DNA of 64,000 nt from Pachypanchax playfairii. Lineage: Eukaryota; Chordata; Actinopteri; Cyprinodontiformes; Aplocheilidae. Position 1 is the stretch's first letter. Each line of letters opens with the position of its first letter. Both the position numbers and the translations under genes were made by a program. The notes under the pieces are model-generated. The model saw only the letters and a program-made list of their open reading frames with translations. It did not search any database and was not told the origin of the DNA. Below, piece after piece: positions 1 to 12,845 of this stretch. Where the stretch lies: contig SSNP01000085.1 in the NCBI GenBank assembly GCA_006937955.1, positions 971,787-1,035,786 on the forward strand. The letters are read 5' to 3'.

Positions 1-2081
1 GGAGCCGTTTTAAAGTTGAGAGTAAAACACAGGACAAAACTGACAAAACAAAACTCAAATATATTGAACATTTTGTAGTGAGAACATGTTGTGTTTTAGT
101 TTACAGTTTTTACCTGTTTGAAATGCAACATATCAGATCCTGTTTTTATTTCTAAGCATGTGGTGTGAGAGGAAAAAGCATCTCCGGGTTTTTGCTTTTG
201 AATCTGTCTCCGTGTGGAGACGGAGGCTGTAAAATGACTGTTTTGATGCCTCTCGTTTGGGTTTTAGTGATGTGGACCGCAAGGTGGACAATCAGAGCTT
301 CACTAAAAAAAGATTGGTACAATTTCTCTTATTTGGATTCTAATTAATCTTACAGAGAACTGTAACTGTAGAAACTGATTCTTATAATATTTGATTTTGC
401 TGTAAATAAGGAAACACTGCAAACACACTGTAAAAAGCATGTCAGATGCTCTGACAGAAACGTATTTGATCACATGAGTTGGAGAAAAGATGAATAACAA
501 GCCACAACAGATGTCTCGTTTGAGCGTAGATTAGACTCAACATGTCTGTGGTGTAAAATGACAGAGAGACCAGGAGGGAAAATCTCATTAACCCCTCTCT
601 GTTCTGGAGCAGATGCACTGATTGTCAGCCCTCTGATGCAGACGCTGCTGTTTGAGGGCTCTTCAGAGTGCAGAAAGCTGGTCAGACAGTGTGATTGAAC
701 ACAGCACTGTGTCTGTGGAGAGGTCTGTAGCTCTGAGTGTGGGTGTGGATCAGAGCTGCACATCCATGAAAAGGATGAACACAAGATTAATGAAGAGTTT
801 GGGGAAGTTGGGAGATTTTGTTCTGGTCTGTTTGCAACAGTTGAGCTGCTCTAAACTAAATGTAAATAGGATGATTGTTTTTTTAGTAAAAACTTTCGAG
901 GTTTAAGTTTGAGGTGTGATTAAAGATGCTGTCGTGCAGTTAAAATGTTCAGAACAGAGGTGTTCATCAGATCTGTCTCCCACTGAGATGATGCTGCTTA
1001 ATCAGAGTTGCATCCTTTTTTGTCAGCTGGCAGAGCAGATTAAAAAACTCACACTTGTTGTCTGGATTGGCCTGGTTTGAACACTGGTGAGTCTTTCAGA
1101 GACCAGACTGCCTCATCAACCATGAATAACTTTGAAACCCATAACAAGAAACATCAATGGGAGCAGCCTTATGAACCATGGTTCATGTTTTTCCTGGAAA
1201 CAGCCTAAAAAAGAAGCATTTTTAAAATCATCACAAGGATTGTGCTGTCAGTATCTAACTGTAAAAGTAGTTCCCAAAACTTTATTTTCATCCATTTCAC
1301 CCTCTTCTTTTGGGTGTTTTCAGCTTTTATTTTGAAATGAAGATTATGCTTTGTTTGGCAGCTCCTTTAAAATTTGAGCTTCAAAGTGTGTCTCCAACAG
1401 ATAATGTTGTGCTGAATGTCAGAATAACCTGAAAACGTTTGGTGATAAAAAAAATAAATAAATTGAATGCATTTTACTGGGATTATTGAACCATCTTGAA
1501 GGGGAGTGAGCTCACAGATCTTCAAGGCTGCGATCGTAGAGGCCCGTCCGTCTGTCAGTACGTCCGTCTGTCAGTCCGTCCATCCAGTTTGGAGTGAGCT
1601 GGTGGAATCTGCTCCTGATGGCTTGTGATGTTCAAGTCCAAACATCTGCATCACTCTTTATGCGATCATCACAAACATCGTCTTTTTGGTCTCAATGGAG
1701 ATGTGTTCCCATTTTCAGATGACCTCTGACCTCTTAATGTCATTGCATATTACTATCACAGTATCTATTAAGTCCCAAGTGACGAAGCTCCTAATATTTA
1801 GAACCCAGTTAAAAATGTCATCAAAAACAAATCAGGGCAGTTCAAGAAGTTATTAGCATAAATCGATATGTCAGAGATAAATAAAGATTTTTGTTGCACA
1901 TCAATAAACATTGTTTGTATCTGTATTTTCGTTAGTTTTGGATCTCTTGTTGTTGTAGTTTACATGCTGCTCTGAAGCGTCTTCATTTAATAATCTGACG
2001 AGCAACGACTCTAAAGTTTAACAGTCAAGTAGATGAAACTGGAGACAAGCTGGAGATTTACTGCACAACTTTTACTGTCAG

Positions 2082-2219
2082 TTTCTAAAGGAAGAAAAAC
2101 AGGACCTGCAGCAGGGCAGAGAAGACTCTCCCTCTCAGCCCATGGGACGTGGATCTGATGCCTGCCCGAGTCTGGATCACAACAAGCTTACAGCTCTGGC
2201 TTTAGAGCAGCGGGGTGGT
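2082..2219 (+). other. Weak candidate coding exon, unidentified
   Basis: A 138-bp segment follows ACTTTTACTGTCAG and precedes GTAAGC. It is open for exactly 46 codons (phase 0) and reads FLKEEKQDLQQGREDSPSQP, then MGRGSDACPSLDH and further residues. Composition is protein-like, but I recognise no family and there is no neighbouring exon to confirm it. It could be a 5' exon of the FKBP gene or chance. Confidence 0.2.
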
Positions 2220-3471
2220 GTAAGCTGAGAAAAGCTTCATTTTATGGGAAACTTCTGTTTCATCGGGTCGGTTCTCACATCCAGGTCCCAGTGTTTAACT
2301 AAAAAGGAGTGAGACTTTATTTATTTTGGTTCTTTTGCTGTAATTTTAGAACTCAAGAAGCAGGACAAATATTGAAGAACACATTTAATTGTAGTCAGAG
2401 CACAAGCAGTCTGTTCAACTCTGGTATTTACTCAGAACTGACCGATACACGTGAAACATCCTCTTAGGAAGGTGCTTTTTGTTGACTCTCATAACCCTCC
2501 CCACTTCTGAGGCACACCCTCGTCCAACAGGGAGGCCAGCAGAAAAAAGATGACATGTTTTCGGAGGAGAAAAACATGCAGACCAGTAGGTTCAAAGAGC
2601 AACAGCAGAGCTACTATCTGTACACGTCCTACAGAAAACATCTGAACCAGCTGCTTCTCAGCTCGATGACAACAAGCTCCCTGGTGAAAAAAAAGGGAAG
2701 GAGTGCAGTGTTTGATTTACTGTGGGTGTGCAAACAAGCTAATGTTTCAGTGCTGCTGCGTCTTCATCAAAGTCAGTGCAAATAAGGAGACGAGGAGTTA
2801 CAATCAACCTAAAACTAGTGTGCAAATGTCACAACAACTGAGTTCAGGAGCAGATTTGACTGTATTTACAGAGTGATTGTTATCACTGGGATTAATTTAG
2901 AAAAAGAAGAGGAAGGACGCTTGTTTCCTTTCAGTGTTGCTCAATAGATTTCTGTGTCTTCTGTTTTACTTCAGAAAATAGATAAGCTGCTTTCACAAGA
3001 CCTGTTTACAGAGGGACTGTTGTGCTTTTCCAGTGCACAGCCACTGTGTGTGGAAGGTTTAGAGATGGGAGGGGGGGGGGGATTGTTGCGCTTTTGAGTC
3101 ACAAACTTCAGCCGAACTTTTGGAATCCTATTTATTTTACTTTCAGTGAGTCAGAAAGTGGGTGAATTGTGAGACAACTGGGTGGAGTTGGTGACCTGTG
3201 AAAGGAATTTGTGACTTATTGGGGGGAAAAAAAAGTGAATCTAAAGTTTCAACCCCCCCAAAAAAATACAAAGCAAATAAGAGGATAAACTGTGAACAAG
3301 TTAAGACATAATGAAGATATTCAGTTTGTACCAGATCTGCTCAATGTCCAGATGTTGTTGTACATCTGGACTGACTGCATGTTTGTCTGTGTTCATGCTG
3401 CACATTTGAATCAAATGAGTAAAATTAAATTGCAACAAAAGGTGTTTTCTAGATTAATTAAATGTTTGATA

Positions 3472-3498
3472 TGATGATGATGATGATGATGATGATGA
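3472..3498. repeat. (GAT)n trinucleotide microsatellite
   Basis: About nine uninterrupted GAT/ATG units in non-coding DNA. Confidence 0.9.
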
Positions 3499-5979
3499 AT
3501 TTGAAGTTTTCCCCCCTTTTTGCAAACCAACCTTTCATCTTATCACCCTGTGTAACACGACAGCCAAGAACCAGCAGTTCTGCTTTTTATTACAGCCTTC
3601 TGCCAGCATGCAGGTAGAGTGACTCACTCTCCACACAGCTGAACTGGCCTCTGTCAGTTTTATCACTTTTATGCAACCGAGCTCTGTTACACCTCCCGGC
3701 GCCCCCCCCTCCAACTGTCTCCACATGCGTGAGCACTCTGTCCACTCACAAAAGATGGAAGTCCTGTGTGTGTGCTGTTCGCAGCGTGACTTACTCTGCT
3801 CAACCAGCGTGGTCAAATGAATAATGTGACCTTTTGGACGTGCCTCTGTGGAAAACACAAAGGTTTGTCCTGTTTAAAAAAAAAATCTTATACCATTTAT
3901 TTACCTATTTTACATGTTTTGTTTTATAGTGAATGTGGACAAACCAACAGTTAAACTCTTAGCTGCACATCACGTGACCTAAACAAGTTTGACTGTTGCC
4001 TTTTTTTTTTGCTCTGTGTTTCTTTTTCCAAGCAGAGCTGACTAGAAAACCACACCCAGATCTTATACTCCAGAATACAGGCCAGCAAGCACTGACAGCT
4101 GCAGCACGCTGCTGATAAGATCAGGCTCAGCGCTCAACATGCATGTGCTCCTCTGTTTGCAACAGCCATGACCACACTGGTGTGCAGTCCTTTTTTTTTT
4201 GTCAGGTTAAAGTTTAGCTAAAAGCAAACAGGAATTAAATCTGGGCAGAGCAGACTCTCTGATTAGCTCCTAAAAACTAGATGATGGGCTTTTTTGGCGC
4301 CGCAGCTGTATTTTACCACTCTGATGACTGTTTGAACTGTGTGTGTCCTTCGTCTAATCTCGCTGGGTGTTTACCTTTTTTTTTTCCTCCATGGGCGAGC
4401 AGCAGCCTTATCACTCACATCGACAGCTTTGGCTGTAATAAAGCACTGCGCACAGTTAAAGTTACTTCTGCTTTCTGTGTTCAGGGGAATACGTAGTGGA
4501 AAAGTCAAGTTCCCAAAGTGAAATAGGCTTTTATGGAATTCCAGGTGGATGACAAAGTTTTAAAGAAGATTAAATTTAGTGGAAGAAAGTTGAGTTCTGA
4601 TTGGGTTACAGTAAAAGAGTCGTTGTTTTTCTTTTTTTCTGTCCTTGAGCGCTTTGTAGCTACATTGTTTCATTCACACACAAACTTGCACATTAAAGGA
4701 AATGAAGCTGCCATAAAATATGAAGCGCTGGCCAAGGACACGGATCAAGAAGAAAACTCTGTGATTAGAAGGAAAACCTATTCTTTTACCTCAATATTAA
4801 AAGTCCAGATCCAATAGCTCTTTTGGTTATTAAATGAAAATAAAATACCACTTTCTAATATTTACTGCCCATCTGTTCAGGCTCATGTGGGTTGAATGAA
4901 AGACCCTTTAAATGATCTTAAATGTAAAAAAACAATCTTGTTCTTTTGTGTTGTTACTTATACATGTCAGAGGAGGTATCATACAAGAAATAAGCACTGG
5001 TTTTAAAAATCCAGCTTCCAGGTTGTGCTGTTACATATGAACAGATCCCATCTCAAACAGAAAGCTGCTTTTTTACCACAGGAACCTTTTTCCAGGAGCA
5101 TTTGTGTGTTTTTGTTGGGTCTTTTCCTTCCCGCTTTCCATTTCCACTGCAGAATCATGGAGCTAAACATAGTTTCTGTGGAGACAATTTATTTTTTCAC
5201 TCTTTTGGTCCGAACATTTAGTGCTGTGCTGCACTTTCTTCTGATATCTATGTTGAAGAAATATCACGTTTCACATAATCTAGTTTTTGTGCTGCAGAAA
5301 AGAAACACAGCTGCTGTCTGTAAACAAAACATTTAAATCAAGCCGGAGTTATTGCCTGAATTTAGAAATGAGTGAGTTGATGCAAAAGCAGTAAAGTTAA
5401 CTTTCTAAAATCAGTGATGCTTTTACAGAGTTTTCGTTCAAATTCACCCTGAATCCCATAGTAATTTGAGTAAATTTCACAGCATAGACTTTGTCAACTG
5501 TTGCGCTGCCTGTTGCAGAGGATAAGCAGCAACCATCAAAATAATGAAACAGTGAATAAGAGCAATTATCATTAATATTTGCAAAAGTTATGAACAATTA
5601 CTGCATTGTCCTTTTTGGAAGTTGCTCTGTGAAGAGTTTCAGCTTGAATAAACAAAGATTAATTCTGATGAAAATGCTAACAGCTAATAGTTAACAGCTA
5701 ACAGTACTAAGACCAGAGAAGATCTCTGCCATCATAAACTCAGCTGTCTCTACTTTGTAAACTTTTACATTGTTGTTTCTTTCACATTATGTTGTTGTTC
5801 TGGCAGAAACCTATAACAGACAAACAAGTTTGGTATAAAAGTTACAGCTAGTTGTTGTTAAAGGTAACTGCGGTATTAAATAATTAATTCTATGTAAATA
5901 ACTGTCTGATGTAAAAGTAATAACTTATACACGCAACTTCAAACTATACATTCCTCAGTCAGAGGTTCATTAACTTTTC

Positions 5980-6840
5980 CAAGACAAACAAATGTGATCT
6001 TGAGGCGATATAAGAGTAGCAACAAGTCCAGTTCACATCAACAGGTTCAGATTCAAAGCCAATTATTAAAGCTGATATCCCTGATTTCAAATTGCCTAGC
6101 TTAGACTGTCAACAAAGTCACAGAACTCTAAGCCCCTCCCCTCGGGTAGAATTCCTAAGCCACGCCCCCCCAGGTTTGGAAACACGCGTAGCCCCGTAAG
6201 ATGACTGAGTGCAAGACACTGGTCCGCTGTTCATTCAGGTACCGTAACATGGTGGAATCACCGGTAAGTGAAAACAATATAACAACAAACAACTGACATT
6301 AATTGTTACTTTGTCCTGAACCTGACGTGGAACCAGCGGCTGTTTCTCCTGCTGTGACATGGTAGAGCGGCGAACACTCCCAGCAGTGGTGTGCTGCGGT
6401 AATATGTCTCAGATTTTTAGGAGCACAGAAGCCAAATAAATGCTGAAGTCCATATCGCTGGAGAGACTGTCCAGTCATTCCTTTCAGGCCGAACCATTTG
6501 ATTGGTTGATGTTTTTAGACAAATACAGGAGAACCACTTATTATTTTTTCGTCTTTTTTTTAATCTTCACAAAATATTTTTCTCCATGCCGTGTTGAAAC
6601 GTTTTTAATGGACGTGAAAAAAATATGTTAAGCTAATTTGTTATGCAAATTAAGAATAGCAGCTTTAACCAGATTACATTGAATCTTCATTTTAATACAA
6701 TCCTCCATACTGAGCAGCACAGGGTGACAGTGGAAAGAAATGACTCATTTTTAACAGGAAGAACCTCAAACAGAACCAGGAACTTCAGTCTCAGACTTTT
6801 CACCAGTCACTGTTATTCTCCTCTGAGTAACACTCAGTTT
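5980..6840. repeat. Old teleost interspersed repeat split by a younger insertion
   Basis: The left part (about 5980-6065) and right part (about 6669-6840) match consecutive pieces of the repeat at 12846-13160. The left has the AAGTCCAGTTCACAT and CAACAGGTTCAG blocks. The right has ATACTGAGCAGCACAGGGT, GACAGTGGAAAG, AACAGGAAGAA and CAGAACCAGG. This family (a short 'gacagtgg...aggaagaaacc' block) is widespread in fish genomes. The middle is a separate TTAA-flanked element. Confidence 0.75.
6070..6664. mobile_element. TTAA-flanked MITE-like element, family 3 (nested)
   Basis: A direct TTAA occurs at 6066-6069 and 6665-6668. The element begins AGCTGATATCCCTGATTT and ends with the imperfect inverse (AGCTGCTATTCTTAATTT on the other strand), about 13 of 18 positions matching. 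At 595 bp and with no transposase it is non-autonomous. TTAA target duplication is the piggyBac hallmark. It interrupts an older repeat, which confirms it as an insertion. Confidence 0.65.
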
Positions 6841-8715
6841 TAGCTTGTATGTTAGCATGCTATCTCGCCACATAATATATGCTATTTTCATTCAAGCTGT
6901 CTTATAAATGCAGCTCTGAATAACTGATTAGCTTCATTTCCAGAGGAGCAACTTTGTCTAATGAAATTTAGCCGTAACATTATCAGTAACATCATCACTT
7001 TATGAGGAAGTCAAATCTCAGTTGTTGTCCTCTGTTATATTGCCCTGTAGTTATGATGAAAATAATAATGGACCAGATTTTTAAAATTTAGTTACAGTAT
7101 TTTCTGATAAACATCTGCTGTTATGAAATTCGGAAGCCTTGAAATCCCTTGGAATAAACTCAAAGGTTATAAAAATAATCAGACAAGACGGGCTTGTCAG
7201 AAAATAACATTAACTGTGAAGTATTTACTATAAAAGTCAAACCGACCTCTGTTATTGAACTCGAGTTAGTGCTGAAACATAAGTAACAAGAGTCATCCTT
7301 TACTGAAAAATATCTTCTCTCCACAGAGCTCCATCTGTGCTTCGTTGTGCAACCACATTGTCACGGTAGAGCTTGTTTAGCTCAGCTGTACCGACACAGC
7401 TGCAGACTTTAAAATCAACCATCGTGCTGGTCTATGATACAGAAATCAAAGAGGTAAAGCCCCACGTGGGACTTTTATTTCAGACCTCCTCCAGCTGAAC
7501 TTTAGACCACATCTGACCGCACCAACAAACCTAGTATTTATATACCAGCAAGTTTTTGCATTGATTGTTCTTTGCTCTAGAAGAATATAGAAATAAATGC
7601 AAATGCTTTCAACAAAAATCTCTAAGCTTTGAATCACAAACACTCATGTAAACTAAGACCAAAAATCAACAAGATTCACAAAAATCTGCATAACCATAAA
7701 AAGCAAAAGGATTGCTGTGCAGAATGAGGGACATACACAGCTGAGACACTCTTGTCCATTAATGAGACCCAATACACTCTCCGATGTCTCTCTGGATACA
7801 GGTACACTCAAATAAACCTTCATAAAATAAACTTTGCATCATAACAATCTTTGGACCCAATGTCTTTTTACAGGAACTGAACTTTAGCTGCCCCGAAATA
7901 ATATTTTTCAACAATAGGCTCCAAGGTGTAAAACTACCTTTGTATTTTCGTGTTGTGATCCAAAACACAACTTTTTAAAAAACAATGTTGTCAGAGTGAC
8001 CTCCTCCAACATGACCTATGACCTGCTCCATGTTCTGTTTACAGTTCATAAGCAGCGCGCACGTTAAGCTTCTTTCCTGTTTTTATGTTTGTGGCAACCA
8101 CAGCGCCACATACAGGCCTGGCATAGTCATTACAGTGTTCTTTTGTCGTATTTGTGGAGATTAAGACATTTCTAAAAACAAAGTTCATTTGTATCCGATT
8201 GATCAAAGTCTGAATGAGTTGCTTGGAACAGAAACACGTTAAAATAATCTCGTCCTGTATTCTTCACAGATTGAAACAACTTCTTTTTCACATGACGATG
8301 AGGGCGAGACTGAAAGCCTGTGAGGATCTACCGTCTCATTATCCCAGTCTGAACAATCACTGTGTCTCCTCTTCGTTCTTTAACAACCAGTTTTTCAGTC
8401 GGTCTTTAAGTTTTGCTGTTCAGAACAACTACAAACACTTTCCCCTTCAGATGTGGTCAGACAGCATCCCCCCACAAAGGACTATTTCTGGCTTATACTG
8501 GCCCTTACTTTGCAAATTTAACCAAAAATGCTATTTATTTTTATTTGAGGCTGTTTTTAGTTTTTTTTTTGTCATTTCTTAAACACAGACTCGGACCTCC
8601 AGAACCACCCAGTTCACCATTCGTTGCTCATAGATGTCACATTTTATTACATTTGTACAATTTCATGTATTTTTCCACTTATTTTTGCCTCAACTAAACA
8701 GAAAGAGATACTTAC

Positions 8716-8808
8716 CTGCAACATAAGCTGAGGCAAACTGTCTTGTAAAAACTGATAGGGTTGCCGGGCAACTCGTAAACCCGCTTTATTCATTTTGCTC
8801 ATTTGTAG
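8716..8808 (-). other. Weak candidate first coding exon, unidentified
   Basis: On the - strand, an ATG at 8802 opens 29 codons (MSKMNKAGLRVARQPY, then QFLQDSLPQLMLQ). They end exactly at CAG|GTAAGTATC, a near-consensus donor. A CTGCTGCAG acceptor-like site lies just upstream at 8809-8811. No family is recognised and no partner exon was found, so this may be chance. Confidence 0.25.
8760..8772. promoter_or_regulatory. Palindromic X-box (RFX-type) motif
   Basis: GTTGCC-G-GGCAAC is a perfect inverted repeat with a one-base spacer. It matches the RFX-factor half-site consensus (GTNRCC with a 0-3 base spacer). It lies inside the candidate exon 8716-8808. Function is untested. Confidence 0.3.
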
Positions 8809-11784
8809 CTGCAGCAGAATGGAAACAGATGGCATCGTGGAGGGGCAAGCTGTTTCCGACAGTGACGCACTGAACAAACACACACTCACACACAGATACA
8901 GGTCTGTGCTGGCAGGTTAACAAGCTGAGGGTATCATGGTTTAAACCTCGAGTAGATCTGAGTAAATAAGCTGATGTGTGTAGATTGGTGCAGCACGATG
9001 AAGGGATGTGAGATGACCTACCTGAGCCTGGACAGAGAAAAGAGGTTTGCAGTGAGTGACAAGTGACACCTTGGAGTGTGTGAGTCTGTGTGTTTGAGTG
9101 GGAACGTGGAACATGACTCATCGTACTGAGACGTCAGTGCTCCGTCATCAGACGTCTGCAGCAGCGTGCTGCATGCAAACTCATGCTCACACACACACAT
9201 GCACAGACGTTCTAAATATTCCTCTTGGAGTTAATGGCTGTCAGACCTCTGCTGACGTCCTCACTGCAAGATCACGATCACACATGAAATATTTTATACT
9301 TTAGGGATTCACTAAATTACAAGATTTGATTACAAATGAAAAATTCTCTGTAGTTTAACAGCTGCTTTGAGGAACCTAGTTTTTGGTTTTAGAGTTTTAT
9401 GTACCATAATTAAAACATCTTATCTTTACCAGGTTTCTAAAATTCTTTAAATGTCAGAAACACTCATAGATTTCATAATGTCTTATAATATAATGTCTAT
9501 ATTTTTAAACTAAAAACAAAGCAGATATAAAAAAAACTGGTAGAACTTCAGCAGAAACAACTAGTTGTTTTCTGAATGACTTCACTGTGGAGGAAATTTG
9601 GGCCGACTCTTGTTTCCATCGTTTCCTCAGTTCATTGACATTTGTGACTGTTTGTTTCTGCACAGCAAAGCACATCAGTCCTGTTGAAGTCTGTTGGACC
9701 ATTGCAGCACATCGACTGTTTTCTTTTTCAGACATTCTGTTGTAGATTTGCTGATGTGTGAGTATTGTTCTGTTGCATGACCCGGTTTGGTCCAAGACTG
9801 ACGGCCCCACATTTACCTTATGAATACTTTGTTATTCAGAGGAGGTCATGATCAAATAATACCTGCAAGGTGTTCCGGTCCTGTGAAACAAGCCCAGACC
9901 ATCACCCGTCCACCCCCATGCTGACAGTTGGAATGAAGTGTTTCATCTGATACACTGTGTTTGCTTTTTATCAAACAGTGAAGTGGGCATTATGGGTAAA
10001 CACCAGTTCATCATGTACCTGTTTTACTTTTTAAATCCTGTGGAAAACTCAAGGGATGACTGAGTTTTCCACGCAAAGATTTTCCATTTTGGTTTGTTTT
10101 GTTTTGTAAATAATTCCATGGAGGAATCAGGTTTTTTTGTACAAAAGATAATAATTCTCAAAACTGCACTTAGGGGGACGAAGGCAGCGCCGCCAAGGGC
10201 CCGCCTGCAACAAACCCCAACCTTTTGAATTAAAAGAGGGTGTATTTTCTTTTTATCATGACCGTTGTTGATTTTATTTGTACTTAAACACATTTGTTTA
10301 CCTGCTCAGCAGGAGTTAAACAACAGGAAAATCTATTTAAACATGCTTAGTGTGTTTGCTTTTGCTGCACTTTGAGACTGACCTTTGCCCTTTTCATTGA
10401 TTAAGGTTAAGTAAAGTCAAGCCTGTCCTTTTGAGAAATACAGTAGTTTTACCGGCGGCTAATGCTTCAGCTGTTATACTCTGAGAGCATAAGACGGGCT
10501 GCAAACACACGTGGCTCTTATGTGACAACTTGACTCATAATAAGTCAAGAATTAGCTACTACTATTGATTCTCGCTGAGAGGCGGAGCTGCTGAAGAGAA
10601 GCTGGAGACTTATGGGTTAGATTACACACTCTTAAAGTGGTGCTCGTGTTTTTATTAGATATCAGCGTGACGGCGAATCATTACAGTGACGTTTCTGAAA
10701 CACGTACACACATGCAGCGAGTTCAGAATACAGAATGATGATGCATGTGCTTATATGTGTGTTGGATATTCAAAGTATGAAGGCTTTAGCTGCACAGGTA
10801 CAGATGAGCAACGACCGCCGCCTCAAAGTTTCATCCTGTTCAGTAAACAGGCGGGGAAGGTGATAACCGCTGTCCGTTTGTTCTGCATCTAATTTGCAAA
10901 ACGATATCCTACTGATGGTGACATTTACTCTGTGACACTTATCTGGTTTCACCACATGCCCATGTGACAGCTCTGGCATAGAGAGGAAATTAATTTGTGA
11001 TTATTATCTCTTTATGACATTTATGTCTTAACCAAAATGTCATTCATAAAGCAACGAAGGTCTCAGACATTAATGTTAAAGATTCAGCAAATAGTCAACA
11101 ACTTTTTTCAATGATAATTGACATCTCTGAAGTTTAATTATTCGTCTAAATTAACATTTATGGACATGATTTATATGGAAAATAGTTTTATGTCTTGATT
11201 AAAGAAAGTAGACGTTTATGTGATGATTTAAAGTTAAAAGAGGACTTTCATCTTCCAAGGGGACGAATTATGGACCTGTTCTTTAGTATTTGTTGTACCT
11301 CAGAGAGCTTCAAAGTTCAAAAGTGGAAACCAAAATATTAGTAGATTTGGTTTATATTCTTCAGCAGAAACGGCATCTGTGATAGGAATGAAAGCGACTG
11401 TCGTTGCATCATATTAACCTCTGAGAGTTTCCACTGTGAAACTAAACCTCAGTCCTCAGGCCTGCACGACCAGCTGCACTTGATCATGCACTTCAGAGAC
11501 ACCCGCTGGTTCATTTTGATGGATCACGAGTCTAAAGGCAATCCTAGGATAAGATTTCTTCATCAGATAACAGTGAGGATGATGTATTAGATAATGACCT
11601 CTGTCTTTTACAGATTACCCTCATTTAACACACAGCAAAGACCCTGCAGTGTTTCTTGATGAAATAACTCATCTGGTTGCTGTCACACATTAACAGCCAA
11701 ACCTGAAAGATTTCAGATTATTGCATGAGATAGAAACTAAAAATCCCTTGTCATTAAAAGAAGACGTTTGGTTTTTGTTTTTAA

Positions 11785-12346
11785 AGAGGCCATTTCATAC
11801 AAATTTCAGGACTTTGTGGTTATTTCTTAAGTATTAACCAGTAATATGAAACATTTTATATCTAAAAAATGTCAGAAAACACTTATTAACAGACCTTTCA
11901 ATCTGTCTGCGTTAAAATTTGGGTGTTTCCAGCTCCTTCCGTCTGGCTGCTTCGTCAGCAGCTCGTTCATATTCATTATCTGAATTTGCTGGACTCTGAT
12001 TGGCTAACAAACTAGCCTATGAGAGCAAGGTATACTATTTCCTGCCCCGCTGTGCATGGCAACGACAGACGTCGTGTCTTCCTGTTTGCTACGTTATGCT
12101 ACAGCTCTTAGCCAGCAGCATGCTAGGCGTGGTTTCAACTGCGGGAGCTTCCAGCTAACAAACAAAGGAGTTGTGACGAAACAGATACAGGCCGTTCGAA
12201 CTCGGGTGTTATTGCCACCTGCGTAGTTTGAGAGATTAAAACTGAAAGAGAAGTTGTTGACCTGTTTTCACACCAACTATGAAGGTAAGAACACCTGTGG
12301 AGCTAAAATATTCAACATAAAAACCGTTTTTAATGGAAGGGCCTCT
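11785..12346. mobile_element. TTAA-flanked MITE-like element, family 1, copy 1
   Basis: TTAA lies at 11781-11784 and 12347-12350. The ends are AGAGGCCATTTC on the left and GGGCCTCT on the right. The 562-bp body matches 47848-48432 in inverse orientation along its whole length, including the CAGAAAACACTTATTAACAG block and the tract from TGATTGGCTAACAAACTAGC on. No coding capacity is seen. TTAA duplication and short inverted ends suggest a piggyBac-type non-autonomous element. Confidence 0.8.
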
Positions 12347-12845
12347 TTAAAAAGCTGGAGTTCACAGATGACACATCATTAAATGGGCTGCACGTTTTAT
12401 TATTTCAGAAGCAAATCCAGAATAAAGTTTGGCTCTGTCTGAAGATTAACAGGTTTTAGTGAGCAGTAGCTGGACAACAACATAATAATCTACATTTGAG
12501 TATTGATTATTTAAAGGTTTAATCACTTCTGGTTTTCCTGCGTTATAATTTTAGCAGACCTGTGGAGATACAAGTGCTAATGAAAATGCTACTACGATCT
12601 TCTGTTCCTCATGTAGATTGTAGATTAACTTTTGCTTCAGTGCTTTGCTGTGTTTGGGTGTTTTGCTGTAGCTGAGACTTTTAGTTGAAGCTGTGAATAC
12701 AAGGATTTACTAAACCAACCTTTAGGTAAACATAAGAAAAATTGGGCTGATATGTCAGCAAGGTGTTTCAGGCAGAAGCAGATTATCTTTCAAAGGATCT
12801 ATAATGTTTAGGAATTGATGAACCTCCAGGTTCGCTGTTCTTTCA

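Larger units (their letters stand above)
1..5979. other. AT-rich non-coding stretch with no supported gene
   Basis: Open frames here are short, overlap on both strands and resemble nothing I know. Visible content is poly-A/T runs, short CGTCCGTCTGTCAG direct repeats at about 1544-1585, a (GAT)n trinucleotide array at 3472-3498, and one weak candidate exon at 2082-2219. It may be an upstream intron of the FKBP gene or intergenic DNA. Confidence 0.6.
6841..11784. other. Non-coding stretch with no supported gene
   Basis: Short open frames only. Two features deserve note: a possible - strand exon next to a palindromic X-box at 8716-8808, and a GC-rich patch at about 10170-10210 resembling a degraded transposon end. 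The rest is AT-rich unique-looking sequence. Confidence 0.55.

Noticed and set aside
1014..1084. Possible 70-bp exon between TTTTTGTCAG and GTGAGT
   Set aside because: Short, no known similarity and only one frame open. Splice-like signals this weak are expected by chance in AT-rich DNA.
6201..6267. ATG and GTAAGT donor-like sequence (TGGAATCACCGGTAAGTG)
   Set aside because: It sits inside the family 3 TTAA element, so it is more likely element sequence than a host first exon.
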